From positions 8,276,698 through 8,340,697 of the forward strand of contig NW_025408669.1 of the NCBI RefSeq assembly GCF_020360975.1: a DNA stretch of 64,000 nucleotides, written 5' to 3'. The translations under genes and the position numbers were made by a program. Positions 1 through 11,108 of this stretch are shown one piece after another. Under the pieces are notes generated by a model. That model was not told where the DNA came from. It searched no databases and worked only from the letters and a program-made list of their open reading frames with translations. Position 1 is the first letter of the stretch. Every line of letters starts with the position of its first letter. The DNA comes from Hirsutella rhossiliensis. Its lineage: Eukaryota; Ascomycota; Sordariomycetes; Hypocreales; Ophiocordycipitaceae.

Positions 1-655
1 TTACTTAGCTAGCTATAAAGAAGCTAGTAGGTTCTTAGTAGAAAAGGCTCCTAGGTATATTATATAGGTCTTCTTAATATAGTTAGTTATATAGCCTTTT
101 AAGGGAGCTATTAAGATCTTAAGCTTTAAAAGCTACTACTTAATAGTATCTTTCTCTTAAAGAGAGATTAGCTTTATAGTACTAATAGATTCTATTATCG
201 CTATATATATAATAGTTAGTAGCTTTATCTTATAGTAGTATTCCTTATAGTAACTCTTATAGTTACTTAAGGTAGTAGAAAAAGCTCTTTACTATATAAA
301 GGTTAGCTTAAAAAAAAGGGAAGCTCCCTTTATAAATTCTATTACCTTAAGATAAAGAGGGGGCTTAAGAGGGTCCTATTTATTAAAGAAAACTAAATTA
401 AAAATAGTTTTATTTATATAAGCTTATAGCTCCTTTACCTACTTATCTTAATTTTAAGGCTTTATAAGAATCGTCTTATATACTATAGGGGCGGTAGAGT
501 CGTTTTTTAATATTATTATAAAAGAAGGTAGAAAAGTTAGTTAAAAATTAGCTTTTCTTATAAAAGGGGTAAAAAGAAGCTATAAAAGATATAAGAAAGG
601 TGCCTTTTATAGTAGCTAAAAGGTATAGGAGTTCTATTCCTCCTAGGCTTATAAC

Positions 656-1510
656 TCTTATAAAGAGAGATATAAGAAGTATATAAAAATATATAAAGGA
701 AAAATTAAAAGTAAGGGGTTAAATAGGTAGGCTAAAGCTTTTTAATTCTTATAAGGGTAGTAGTTATAGTAAGAGAGAAATTATTATATTACCTTATTTA
801 TCCCCTTTTCTTTTATTTAACGCCCTTTTTTATACCTATTTAGTATCTCGATTAATAAAGAAGATCCTATTTTAATAAGTATAATCGTACCCTTATAGAT
901 ATTAGCCTATTAAAGGGATAAGACCCTTAGTACTCTTTATTTAACTTCTTTCTAAGTATACCTAAAGGCTTTATAAAGACCTTAATTATTTAATTAGGTA
1001 TCTACCTTTAATATAGTTAATTCGAATTTTTATTTTTCCCCTTTAAAGTAAAGGCCGCTAGTTATATAACTTTAGTAAAGATAAAGAGGTATAAAGTAAA
1101 GAAATTTCTAAGACTTATATTAATAGCCTAAGACCCTTAGAGCTATATATAGGACCGATAATTAAATAATTATATAGTTAATTACTCTATTAATCCTTAG
1201 CTATATACTATACGTACTTTAAGTATATACCCTCGTCCTTATTAAACTACTTAAAGAAGCTACTAATATCCTTTTAACTACTAAGCTTTTTACTAGTTTT
1301 TCCCCTCTTTTCTAGCTATTACTAGTATATCCGTCTTATCTCTTACTACCTTTATAAGAAGCTATTGCTACTTTTACTTCCCCTCTTACCTTTACCCTCC
1401 TCTTTATACCTCCTTTTAGATCCTTTTTTAAGCCGGTTTTTTAGCTTCCTTAGTCCCTCTTACTAAGAAATATCTTTAAGAGCTATAAAATTAAGCTATA
1501 CTTTATAATA
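656..1510 (-). repeat. 5' LTR of Copia-1a, interrupted
   Basis: It aligns end to end with the other Copia-1 LTRs (3895-4378, 10037-10518, 28575-29050, 34367-34842, 56326-56803, 62127-62603) once the block 871-1246 is removed, leaving about 479 bp. Confidence 0.8.
871..1246. mobile_element. 376-bp insertion with 9-bp terminal inverted repeats inside an LTR
   Basis: Every other Copia-1 LTR reads GATCCTAC straight into TTAAAG; here 376 bp separate the two. The insert starts TTTAATAAG and ends CTTATTAAA, a perfect 9-bp inverted repeat. It is flanked by CTAT and CTAC, which look like a 4-bp target duplication with one C-to-T change. It encodes nothing visible. It could be a small MITE-like element or a solo LTR of another family. 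Confidence 0.6.
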
Positions 1511-3894
1511 AAAGTAAGCCTAGCTTATTATATTATTATATATATATAAATAGTAACGAGAAAACGATGTTCTATCTATTAAATCTAACGCTTAGCTAAA
1601 GTTAGTAAAACCCTTTATATATAGATAGGTAAAGGAGATATTATAATTATATTTAATCTTTAGGCTAGGGAGTTTATTTAAATATTTCTAAATTATATTT
1701 AAAGCCTTAAAATATATTTAGTCGGGCTTAGCCGCGAATCTAATATAGGAAACTATAGATTATAAGATATCTAGCTTAGTAAATAAAGCTAAATATAATA
1801 GAGATCCTATTTCTTTTTAAAACTATAATAAATCTTCCTTAAAAGGTAATTCCTTCACTTTTATAAGCTTAAAGCTTACTATAGTAGGTAAATTTAAAGT
1901 TCCTAAGCCTTCTTTATTACGTTCCTTTAATTTATTTAAGTTGTAATTTTCTTAGTATATATATAGCTCTTTATTATTATAGTTTAATTTAATATTTAGA
2001 CCTAAGAAGTCTTTAATATCTCCTAAGATAATAAAATCTAGGAATTTAAATAATTCTTTAAATAACCTTTCTTTTATTATAGATTTAAAGGGCCCTATAA
2101 TAAGAAAGTCGTCGACGTAGATTACTAAGGCTATACTATAGTCCTTATTTATAAATACTCTTTTATCTATTAAAAGAGGAAGAAACCTAAGTTTATTTAG
2201 TATAATTTTTAAATAATTATACTAGAGCTTAGGACTTTATTTTAGGCTATATAATACCTTCTTTAGCTTTACTTTAACTTACTAAGTTTTATAAAGGTCT
2301 AGGAATTTAGTTAAATTAATTCCTTTAGCTTTATAAGCTAATTTATATCTTAAATAATATTCTTTAAGAGTATATTCTTCGTAGCTTATAAGAAGATTAA
2401 TATCTACTTTACTATTAATATTAGTATATCCGAAAGTATTTATTATATCTATTTATAAAGCTTTAAATTTATAGATATTAGCTAAAATAAGTAGAATTCT
2501 AATTAATTTAGGTCTAGCTATAGTTAAGAAGGTATCTAGGAAATCTAAGATATAGATTTACTTAAATCCCTATTTTATAAAACGGGCTTTATTTTTTATT
2601 ATATTATTTTAACTATTCTTCTTTATAGTATAGATATAGTAGCCTTTTATAGCCTCCTTATCCTTAAGGAGGAAGGAAAATTCCTAAGTTTTATATTTAA
2701 TTAGCTAGACTATTTCCTTAATTATAGCTTCTTCTTAAAATACTACTTTAGAGCTATTTATTACCTATTTATAGGTCTTTAGAATTTTTAGATCCTAATT
2801 TTATATACTTACTAAAACTAACTCTCTATAATCCTAGTTTAGAAATAAGGTAATATTAAGGTATTCGATATAATTAGAATCGAACCCTTTTAGATTCTTA
2901 GGTAATTCTATAACTATTTTACTAGTAGTTAAAATAGGATTATTATTTAAAGACTCTTCTTTTATAAGCGGTAAGGGATATTTATCTCTAGGTTCTTTAA
3001 TAGCTTCCTCTATAATAATATAGCTTTCTAGCTTATCTTTATTTTAAATAAAATTAATATTAAAGGTATTATTACTTCTAGAAATTTCTAGAATTTCTAA
3101 AAAAGAATTCTAAGTATAGTAATATCTTTAAATATAGTTATCTTTCTCTTAAAGAAAACCTAGAGTTTATATATATTTTCTAAAAAGCCTATTATTATTC
3201 CCTTAAACGCTCTATTATCTAGCCTATCTTTAAAGGCTTTATTCTTATAATATATAAGGCTTCTAAAGGTCTTAAATTTATTTAAGGTCTTAAAGGGTAG
3301 AATAATATTATCCCTCTTTTTTATAAGACTTTTTAAATCTTATTATAGAATATAGTAATTTATTATATAAATAGGTAGCTATTAAAATAGCTTCTCCCTA
3401 TAGGTATTTAAGAAGCTTAGTAGTAAATAAAAGAGCTTAAATATTCTCTAATATAGTATAATTTATTCTTTTTATTCTATTATTAGATTCTAGCGTCCTA
3501 GTAAGACTAAAATTAAAGGTAATTCCTTCTTTTTTAAAGTAAAGCTTTATTTTGTATATAAATTCTTTAGTATTATTTAAAAATACTTCTTTAATCCTAG
3601 TATTTTTAAGGTTATTTTCTACTTTATTCTTAAATTCTAGGAACCTATTTAAAGATTCCCTCTTATTTTAAAGAAGGTATATTTCTAGATACTAAGTTCT
3701 TATATCTAGGAAAGAAATAATATAGTAATATTTACTATAAGTAAGTACTTTAATAAGCTCTTAAATATCTAGTACTATTTTTTCTAAATAGGAATAAGAC
3801 TTATATAAGGGTTATTTATAAACCTTATTTATTACTTTAGCTTTAATATATATTTCGTACTACCTTATTTTATTTTCCTCTCTTAAAAGTATTT
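1511..3894 (-). mobile_element. Copia-3 fragment: integrase C-terminus, reverse transcriptase and RNase H
   Basis: On the minus strand, fragments of a Ty1/copia polyprotein can be read through RIP stops. An intact YVDD reverse-transcriptase motif, followed by FLIIG, lies at 2108-2119. RNase H-like sequence follows toward 1690, and integrase-C-terminal-like sequence lies upstream near 3150-3340. It differs from Copia-1 throughout. No LTR was recognised. The right end is cut by the LTR of Copia-1b and the left end abuts the Copia-1a LTR. Confidence 0.6.
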
Positions 3895-4378
3895 TCTTAT
3901 AAAGAGAGATATAAGAAGTATATATAAAATATATAAAGGTAAAATTAAAAGTAAGGGGTTAGATAGGTAAGGTAAATTTATTTAATTCTTATAAAGGCAG
4001 TAATTATAATAAGGGAGTAATTATTATATTACCTTAATTATCCTTCTTTCTTTTATTTAACGCCCCTTTTTATACCTATCTAGCATCTTAATTAATAAAG
4101 AAGATCCTACTTAAAGAAGCTATTAATATCCTTTTAACTACTAAGCTTTTTACTAGTTTTCCCCTTTTATTCTAGCCGTTCCTTATAAATCTATCTTATC
4201 TCTTACTACCTTTATAAGAAGCTATCGCTACTTCTACTTCCCCTTATACCCCTACCTTCCTCTCTATACCTCCCTTTAGCTCCTTATTCCTCCTTCTATA
4301 CTAGTGTTTTTTAGCTTCTTAGGTCCTTCTTACTAAGGGATATCTCTAAGAATATAAATTAGGCTATGCTTTACGATA
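3895..4378 (-). repeat. 3' LTR of Copia-1b
   Basis: About 484 bp, aligned with the LTR at 10037-10518. The differences seen are mostly transitions typical of RIP. Confidence 0.8.
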
Positions 4379-5962
4379 TACCCTATTAGTTATAGCTTAC
4401 CTATTAAGGGTAAAGCTAAATAACTAGGCTAGTAAGTATATTAAGGAGGTCTTAGTCTATACTTATCTTTTACTTAAGAAATCTAAGACTTTGCCCTAGG
4501 TTCTTTTAGACTTACTTTTAGGAAAAAGGGGCCTAAGAAGGAATTAAGTCTTATAAGAAAGGGGGTCTTCTTTAAGGATAAGTCCTTAAAAAGGGGGCCT
4601 TTAAGAAGAATAAGTCTTAATTAAGCTAAGGGCCCTCCTTTAAGATAAGTCCTAGTTACTCTCTTTAGCTATAGACGCCTCCTTCCTTATATATACTATT
4701 AGCTCCTCTTATAGACTCTTAAGGCGGGCTTTTAAAGATAGCTTCTCTCGAACGTTTTCTAGCCTAATTTATAATAAAAAGATAGCTAGCTTTTACTTTA
4801 GTAAAAGCTTTATAAGACTATTAGCTTTTATTAATACTATTAAAACCTAATAAACGGAAATAAGTCCCTTTTAAACCTCTTAGTATAGCTAATACTAATA
4901 GATATTAATATACTATAGCTAGGTTAATAGCTTTACGTTTTCTATAATAATTTATTTAGTTTATATATTATTATATTCTATAGCTAATAAGGTTAAAATT
5001 TCTAGTCGTAAAGATATAAGTAGCTAGCTAAGAAAATCGCTTCTTTTAATACTTTTAAAAGAGCTAGTAGCCCTACCTCTATACTAAACGTTATAACGGT
5101 AGGTTACTTTAAAGCCTTTTAATTAATCGATCCTTAAAAAAGGGATATAATATACCTTTAAGAGCTCTTTCTATCTAAGGAATTATCTATAAAAGACGAA
5201 TCGCTTAAATAAAAGAAGATTTCTATAGCTAGTTTCTTCCTTCTTTACCCTCCTTAGTATAGATTATATAATCTCGTTAAATAGAGAGAAAGGATAGCTC
5301 TATCTACTACTTCTTAGTGCCTAGGGTTAGGAATCTAGTTATACCTAGCTAGCTAAGAGACCGTAAAAGATATATCTAGTCTAGTAGAAATAGTTAAAAA
5401 ACGTAAGGAGCTTATATTCTATTAATATAGGTGTTTAACTTACTTCCTATCTTAAAGGATAGATTAAGTAAAAGCTCTTTATTTAATATAAGTATAAAGG
5501 GAAGCTTCTTATTAAGGGAATTAAGAAGGAATTTATAAGCGACCTTATCGATATAAGCGTCCTAGGTAAGCTAGATAGTTTATTAGGACCTATTTTAAAA
5601 GATTTAAATCCCTAGAAACTACTTTAGCTCCCTTAGCTTAGTTATCTTATACCTTTATTATAGGCCTTTTATAGCCTCCCTAGTAGTTACTTCTTCTTCT
5701 TTTAGGTAGGCTTAGATAATATTATTTATATAGAAGAAGACTATAATTTTACCCTTTTATATTATATACAGTTCTTAAAGAACTTTCTCTAAGCTTAGGG
5801 CTTTAAGGGAACCTATTAAATACTATTACTATAAAAGGGGTAATCTTTATAGTCTATATAAAGCTTTCCTAAGCTATAGAACCTTTCCTAGCTATTAAAA
5901 GTAAGCTTTATACTTTTAAAGGAAGCTATATTTATTAGTCTTATAAATAAAGACCTACTTAT

Positions 5963-6436
5963 TTTCGCGAAGTATAGCCTAATTTCGTAGTTCTTAGAGA
6001 TATCTTTAGTATAAGGGGCCTAGGAAGCTAAAAAATAGGTTTAGAAGAAGGAGCTAAAAGGAGGTATAAAGAGGAAGGTAAGGGTAAGAGGGGAAGTAAA
6101 AGTAGCGATAGCTTCTTATAAAAGTAGCGAGAGATAAAATAGATATACTAGTAATAGCTAGAATAAAGTAGGAAAACTAGTAAAAAGCTTAGTAGTTAAG
6201 AGGATATTAATAGCTTCTTTAAATAAGATCTTCTTTATTAATTAAGATACTAAATAGGTATAAAAAGGGGCGTTAGATAGAGGAAAGAAGGATAATTAAG
6301 GTAATATAATAATTACTCCCCTACTATAATTACTACCCTTATAAGAATTAAATATCTTTGCCTTACCTATCCGACCCCTTACTTTTAAATTTACCTTTAT
6401 ATATTTTATATATACTTCTTATATCTCTTTCTATAA
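5963..6436 (+). repeat. Solo Copia-1 LTR inserted in Copia-1b
   Basis: A 474-bp LTR in the opposite orientation to its host, with a 5-bp target duplication CTTAT at 5958-5962 and 6437-6441. The undisturbed target can be read in Copia-1c near 58575 (CCTACTTATAGC). The internal region was presumably lost by LTR-LTR recombination. Confidence 0.8.
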
Positions 6437-9400
6437 GACTTATAGCCTAGGACTTAATTTCCTATTACCGTTTTTTAAAGGACCTCTTTAAAAGACCCTA
6501 TCTCTTTATATAAGGCTAGGTAGTCTTTCTAGGCTTAGAAAAACTAGTCTTTAAAAAGGTATTTTTCTAGCTACTTTTAGTTTACTAGTAGGTTTAAGAG
6601 GTCTCTTTTATATACCTTCCTTACTAATAGAGGCTTAAAAGGCTAGCTTACTATAAATGCTTTATAGGAACTATCCTTTATAGGTATAGGATAAAGGTCG
6701 GAAAAAGAATTAAAATAAAAGAAAGATTAATCTTCTTTTATAACCGTATTAAGCCCTATACCTTCCTTTGCTTCTTAAAGTAAGGATAAAAAGGCAGCTA
6801 GGTAATCTTTTAAGAGAGGTGCTTTTCCTACCCCTTTAAGGGCCGAAATAAAAAGACTAATATAAAAAGCTACTTTTAGATCTTCTTATTCTATAAGAGG
6901 AAGTATAGGGAGGTAAGTATATTCTAGCTCTACCGCTTTCTTATAGTCTCCTTCTTTATTTAAATTATTTAATTTAATAGCTTCTTATTCTTTAAAGTTA
7001 GTATTATCCTTAACTACTTTAATATTAGTTTCTACTTTTATTTCCTTATCTAGGACCTCTTCTTAAGGCTATTAAGAAGGGGGAATTTAAATATTTTAAA
7101 TTAGCTAACGTTAAGAGAGTAAAGGGGGCTATTATTCCCTCTTTTTATTAAAGAAGCTAGATTTATAGAAAATTATATCCTTAGTTAAAATAACCTTTTA
7201 TAAAAGAGGAATCTAAATCTAAAAGATATTTATAGAATTATAACTAATAAAGTAACTAATAAAGGCTCTAAGATTAAGCTCTCTTTTCTTCTTCCTTTTT
7301 AGCTAGGCATCGGTAGTTATAAGGTATACTTTATAGCTATAAGTATAAAGGTAAGCTAGCGAGGCCCTCTTTTTTATAAAGAGCTTAAGGGGTAATTTTT
7401 AGTCTATTCCTTAGGTAGTACTTATAAGGTCCTTAGGGTCCCTAAGGGTCCGGTTCTAAAGGTAATAAGCGGTCTTAATAACTTCCCTTTAATGGTTATA
7501 TAGAATCCTTATATTAAGTCTTATTATATAGGCCCTTTTTATTATAGCACCCCTTAATCTTTCTACCCCTCCGTTCTAAGCCTAGGTAATCGGTGCTAAT
7601 AGGAAGGGTAATATACCCCCTTTTTAAAGCTAATTTAAGATATCCTTTATAAATAACTCTCTATTAAACTATATCTTCTTTACCTTATAGCTAAAGTAGG
7701 ACTTTATTTAGTTAATAAAGTCTTAGAGGGCCGACTAGTTATACTTACTTAGGTAGGTCTATAAGAAATAAAGGAAGACTATCCTTAAAAAAGCGTCTAT
7801 AAAATTTATTACCTTAATAAAGCTTTCTTAATCCTTAGAGAAGTTAGTTTAGTTAACTTAAATTTCCTTATATAGCTAGTCCGGCCTTAAAAGGGTTCGT
7901 TTAAAAATTCCTCTCTTAGTCTTCCCTTAGCTATAGTATTTATATTTAACGGTCTTAAGGCCCTTTATTTATACGCCCTGCTATTAGCTTAGCTTATATA
8001 AAGCTAGGGGGCCTAGGTAACTAAGTTATATATACTAAAGAAGACCGTCTCCTTAGGCTGCTAAAAGAAGGTCTTTTATAGTAGACCTATTCCTCTTAGT
8101 AGGGAAAGCTAACTTTTTAAGAAGTTCCTTTTTAAGGATAGGTCGGAATTTAAGAATAAATTAACCGAATTTTTCCTTAATAAGCTTAATCGTCTAACTC
8201 TTTTAGACTAGCCTTATAGGCTTAGAAGTCGTATCTTAAAAGATTCCTTCCTCTTAAAGAAGGTAGAAGGAAATTAAGCTCGTTAAAAATTAAGGGTAAA
8301 AGGCTACTCTTTTTCGTCGAAGAATTTATATAGACCTATTAAGTAATTTTATTGTAAAATTCACCCTTTTATATATTTCTATTTATATAGTTAATTCCCT
8401 AGTAATAAGGTATTCCCTCTATGCTTTTATAAAAGACCGGAATTATAAGAGGGTATTATAGATATTAAGGGAAGCGCCGGAATTAAAGATAGCTAATTTT
8501 TATAAGGGATAATCGGTAGGCTCTAATAGTTAGTCTTATCCTTATTAACTTATATAGAAGATAAAGGCCGGATTTACTATACTAATAATTTTTCTTTATA
8601 TTTATAGGTTAAATAAAGGTAGCGGCGCTAGTTACTATTTTATAGTAACCTAAATCTTATTTATCTCCTTTTCTAATAAGGGGTCCTCCTTAAGAGACTA
8701 TTATATTATTTCTTATAGCTTCTTTAAAGGGTTAAATCCTTTAAGTCGTTTTCCCTTAAAGACTTACTAGTATTATAATAACCTATAGCCTAGGGATTTA
8801 TAGGCTAGGCAGCTGTTTCGTTTAGTCTTTTATTTTTTTAAGAAATCCTTGTCTTAGTTTAGAAGGTCTACTTAAAAACCCCCCCTTTTTACCCCTTATT
8901 ACTAATTTTAATAAAGAGGTTCGATTTCGACTAGTTCCTTAATTTTTCGACTAACGGACTAATAGGTCTATTAGGGGACTAGTCGGGCTAGACGGACTAC
9001 TAGGGCCGGGCCCGGAGTAGTAATCGGAGCCGGTGCCGGGATAGGGGCAGCCGTTAAAGATAGGGTCGAGGCTGTCGAGGGAGGAGGATCCGGAGGGGCA
9101 GCAGCAGTAGCAGCAGTAGCGGGGACCGTAGTAGCAGGGGCTATAGTAGCTATAAGGGCAGTAGGTCGAGCTATCTAGGTCGAATACTAGCTATAAAGGA
9201 ATAAGACTACTTATTATTATACTCTAGTAGCCTCTTTATTTAGTTCCCGGCTAGCTTCTTAAAAGATAGCTAAGTAACTATTACTAATAAGCTTTCTTAG
9301 TATAGATATATCCTATAGTACCTAGTAGAAAAGAGCTTTAATTAGGAAGTATTAATTAGCTTCTTTAAGGATTTCTTCTTACTTAGCTAGCTATAAAGAG

Positions 9401-10036
9401 GCTAAAAGGTTCTTAATAAAAAGGGCTCCTAGGTAGGCCGTATAGGTCTTCTTAATATAGTTAGTTATATAGCCCTTTAAGGGAGCTATTAAGATCTTAA
9501 GCTTTAAAAGCTACTACCTAAGAGTCTCTTCTTCTTAAAGAGAGATTAGCTTTATAGTACTAACGGATTCCGTTATAGCTATATATATAGTAGTTAATAG
9601 CTTTATCCTATAATAGTATTTCTTACGGTAATTTTTATAGTTACCTAAGGTAGTAGAAAAAGCTCTCTACTATATAGAGGTTAGCTTAAAGAAGAGGGTA
9701 GCTCCCTCTATAAATTCTATTACTCTAGAATAAAGAGGGGGCTTAAGAGGGTCCTACTTATTAAAGAAGACTAAATTATAAATAGTCTTATCTATTAAAG
9801 CCTATAGCCCCCTTACTTACTTATCCTAATCTTAAGGCTTTATAAGACTCGTCTTATAGACTATAAAGGTAGTAGAGGAATTATTTATTAATATTATTAT
9901 AGAAGAAGGTAGAAAGGTTAGTTAAAAATTAGCTTTTCTAGTAAAAAGGGTAAAAGGAAGCTATAAGGGATATAAGAAAGGTGCCTTTTATAATAGCTAG
10001 AAGGTATAGGAGTTCTATTCCTCTTAGGCTTATAAC

Positions 10037-10518
10037 TCTTATAAAGAGATATATAAGAAGTATATAAAAATATATAAAGGAAAAATTAAAAGTAAGGGGT
10101 CGGATAGGCAGGGTAAAGCTTTTTAATTCTTATAAGGGTAGTAGTTATAATAAGGGAGAAATTATTATATTGCCTTATTTATCCCCTTTTCCTCTATCTA
10201 ACGCCTATCTTTATACCTATTTAGTATCTCGATTAATAAAGAAGATCCTACTTAAAGAAGCTACTAATATCCTCTTAACTACTAAGCCTTTTACTAGTTT
10301 TTCCCCTTTATTCTAGCCGTTGCCGGTATATCTATCTTATCTCTCGCTACCTCTATAAGAAGCTATCGCTACTTTTACTTCCCCTCTTATCCCTACCCTC
10401 CTTCTATACTTCTTTTTAGCTCCTTCTTCCTTCTTCTATACCGGTCTTTTAGCTTCCTAAGTCCCTCTTACTAAGGGATATCACCGAGAACTACGAAATT
10501 AAGCTACGCTTCGCGATA
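10037..10518 (-). repeat. 5' LTR of Copia-1b
   Basis: About 482 bp. It is followed inward (minus strand) by GTTATAAGCC, the candidate primer-binding site seen in every Copia-1 and Copia-2 copy. Confidence 0.8.
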
Positions 10519-10619
10519 ATAAAAGGTAAGGCTAGGACCTTATATAAAGGTATTTACCTTTAATACTAGTTTAAGTATTAGCTTAAACCTTAGCTATTAT
10601 ATATATAAAGTAGTATAGG

Positions 10620-10620
<1 letters not shown>

Positions 10621-10663
<43 letters not shown>
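10621..10663. repeat. (TA)n microsatellite
   Basis: About 21 uninterrupted TA units. Confidence 0.95.
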
Positions 10664-10667
<4 letters not shown>

Positions 10668-10855
10668 TAGTAGTAGGTATATAGTTAGATCTTTTATAAT
10701 ATATTATTACTTTTAATAATAAATACTTATAATATATCCTTTTACTTATTATATAATACTTATATAAACTCTTATATAAAGCTTTTTACTAGACTCTTAT
10801 ATTTATACTTAATACTTATACCTTCTTATACTTATATATTATAATTATAACTAGA

Positions 10856-10856
<1 letters not shown>

Positions 10857-10907
<51 letters not shown>
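10857..10907. repeat. (TAA)n microsatellite
   Basis: About 17 uninterrupted TAA units. Confidence 0.95.
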
Positions 10908-11108
10908 GTTTTCTTTTCCCTTTAGCTTTAAAAACTTATTTAGTAGAATAATTAATTAAAGATAAACTAATTAAGCTATTATATTTAATACTTAATCTTA
11001 AACTTAGCCTTAAACTTTAAGCTTCTTTAAGTAAAGACCTAACATTATAATATAAACGCTTTTATTCTATTCGCATTAGTTATCCCTATCTATTTTAAAA
11101 CGCCGCCG

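Larger units (their letters stand above)
1..1510 (-). mobile_element. Copia-1a, 5' part of a Ty1/copia retrotransposon (runs off left edge)
   Basis: The gag start and 5' LTR of a minus-strand Ty1/copia element, heavily RIPped. Positions 1-655 match the gag region of the better preserved Copia-1e copy (around 29060-29720, opposite orientation) and of Copia-1c (61460-62126). The LTR lies at 656-1510 and is interrupted by a 376-bp insert. CpA and TpG dinucleotides are nearly absent and no reading frame stays open. The rest of the element lies left of the window. Confidence 0.8.
3895..10518 (-). mobile_element. Copia-1b, full-length RIP-degraded Ty1/copia retrotransposon
   Basis: Flanked by LTRs 3895-4378 (3') and 10037-10518 (5'). 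The gag lies near 8900-10030, including the GC-rich Ala/Pro segment around 8995-9145, and pol lies below that. At the place where Copia-1e and 1c keep YVDD, this copy reads YINN (5721-5732), as expected from C-to-T/G-to-A mutation, so it cannot encode active reverse transcriptase. A solo LTR is inserted at 5963-6436. The outer flanks (TATTT left, ATAAA right) do not match as a target duplication. Confidence 0.8.
10519..11108. other. AT-rich spacer between transposon block and gene island
   Basis: No gene or recognisable element. It contains a (TA)n tract (10621-10663) and a (TAA)n tract (about 10857-10907). Composition changes to GC-normal exactly at the stop codon of the next gene, so this stretch is presumably its 3' flank altered by RIP spreading. 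Confidence 0.6.
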
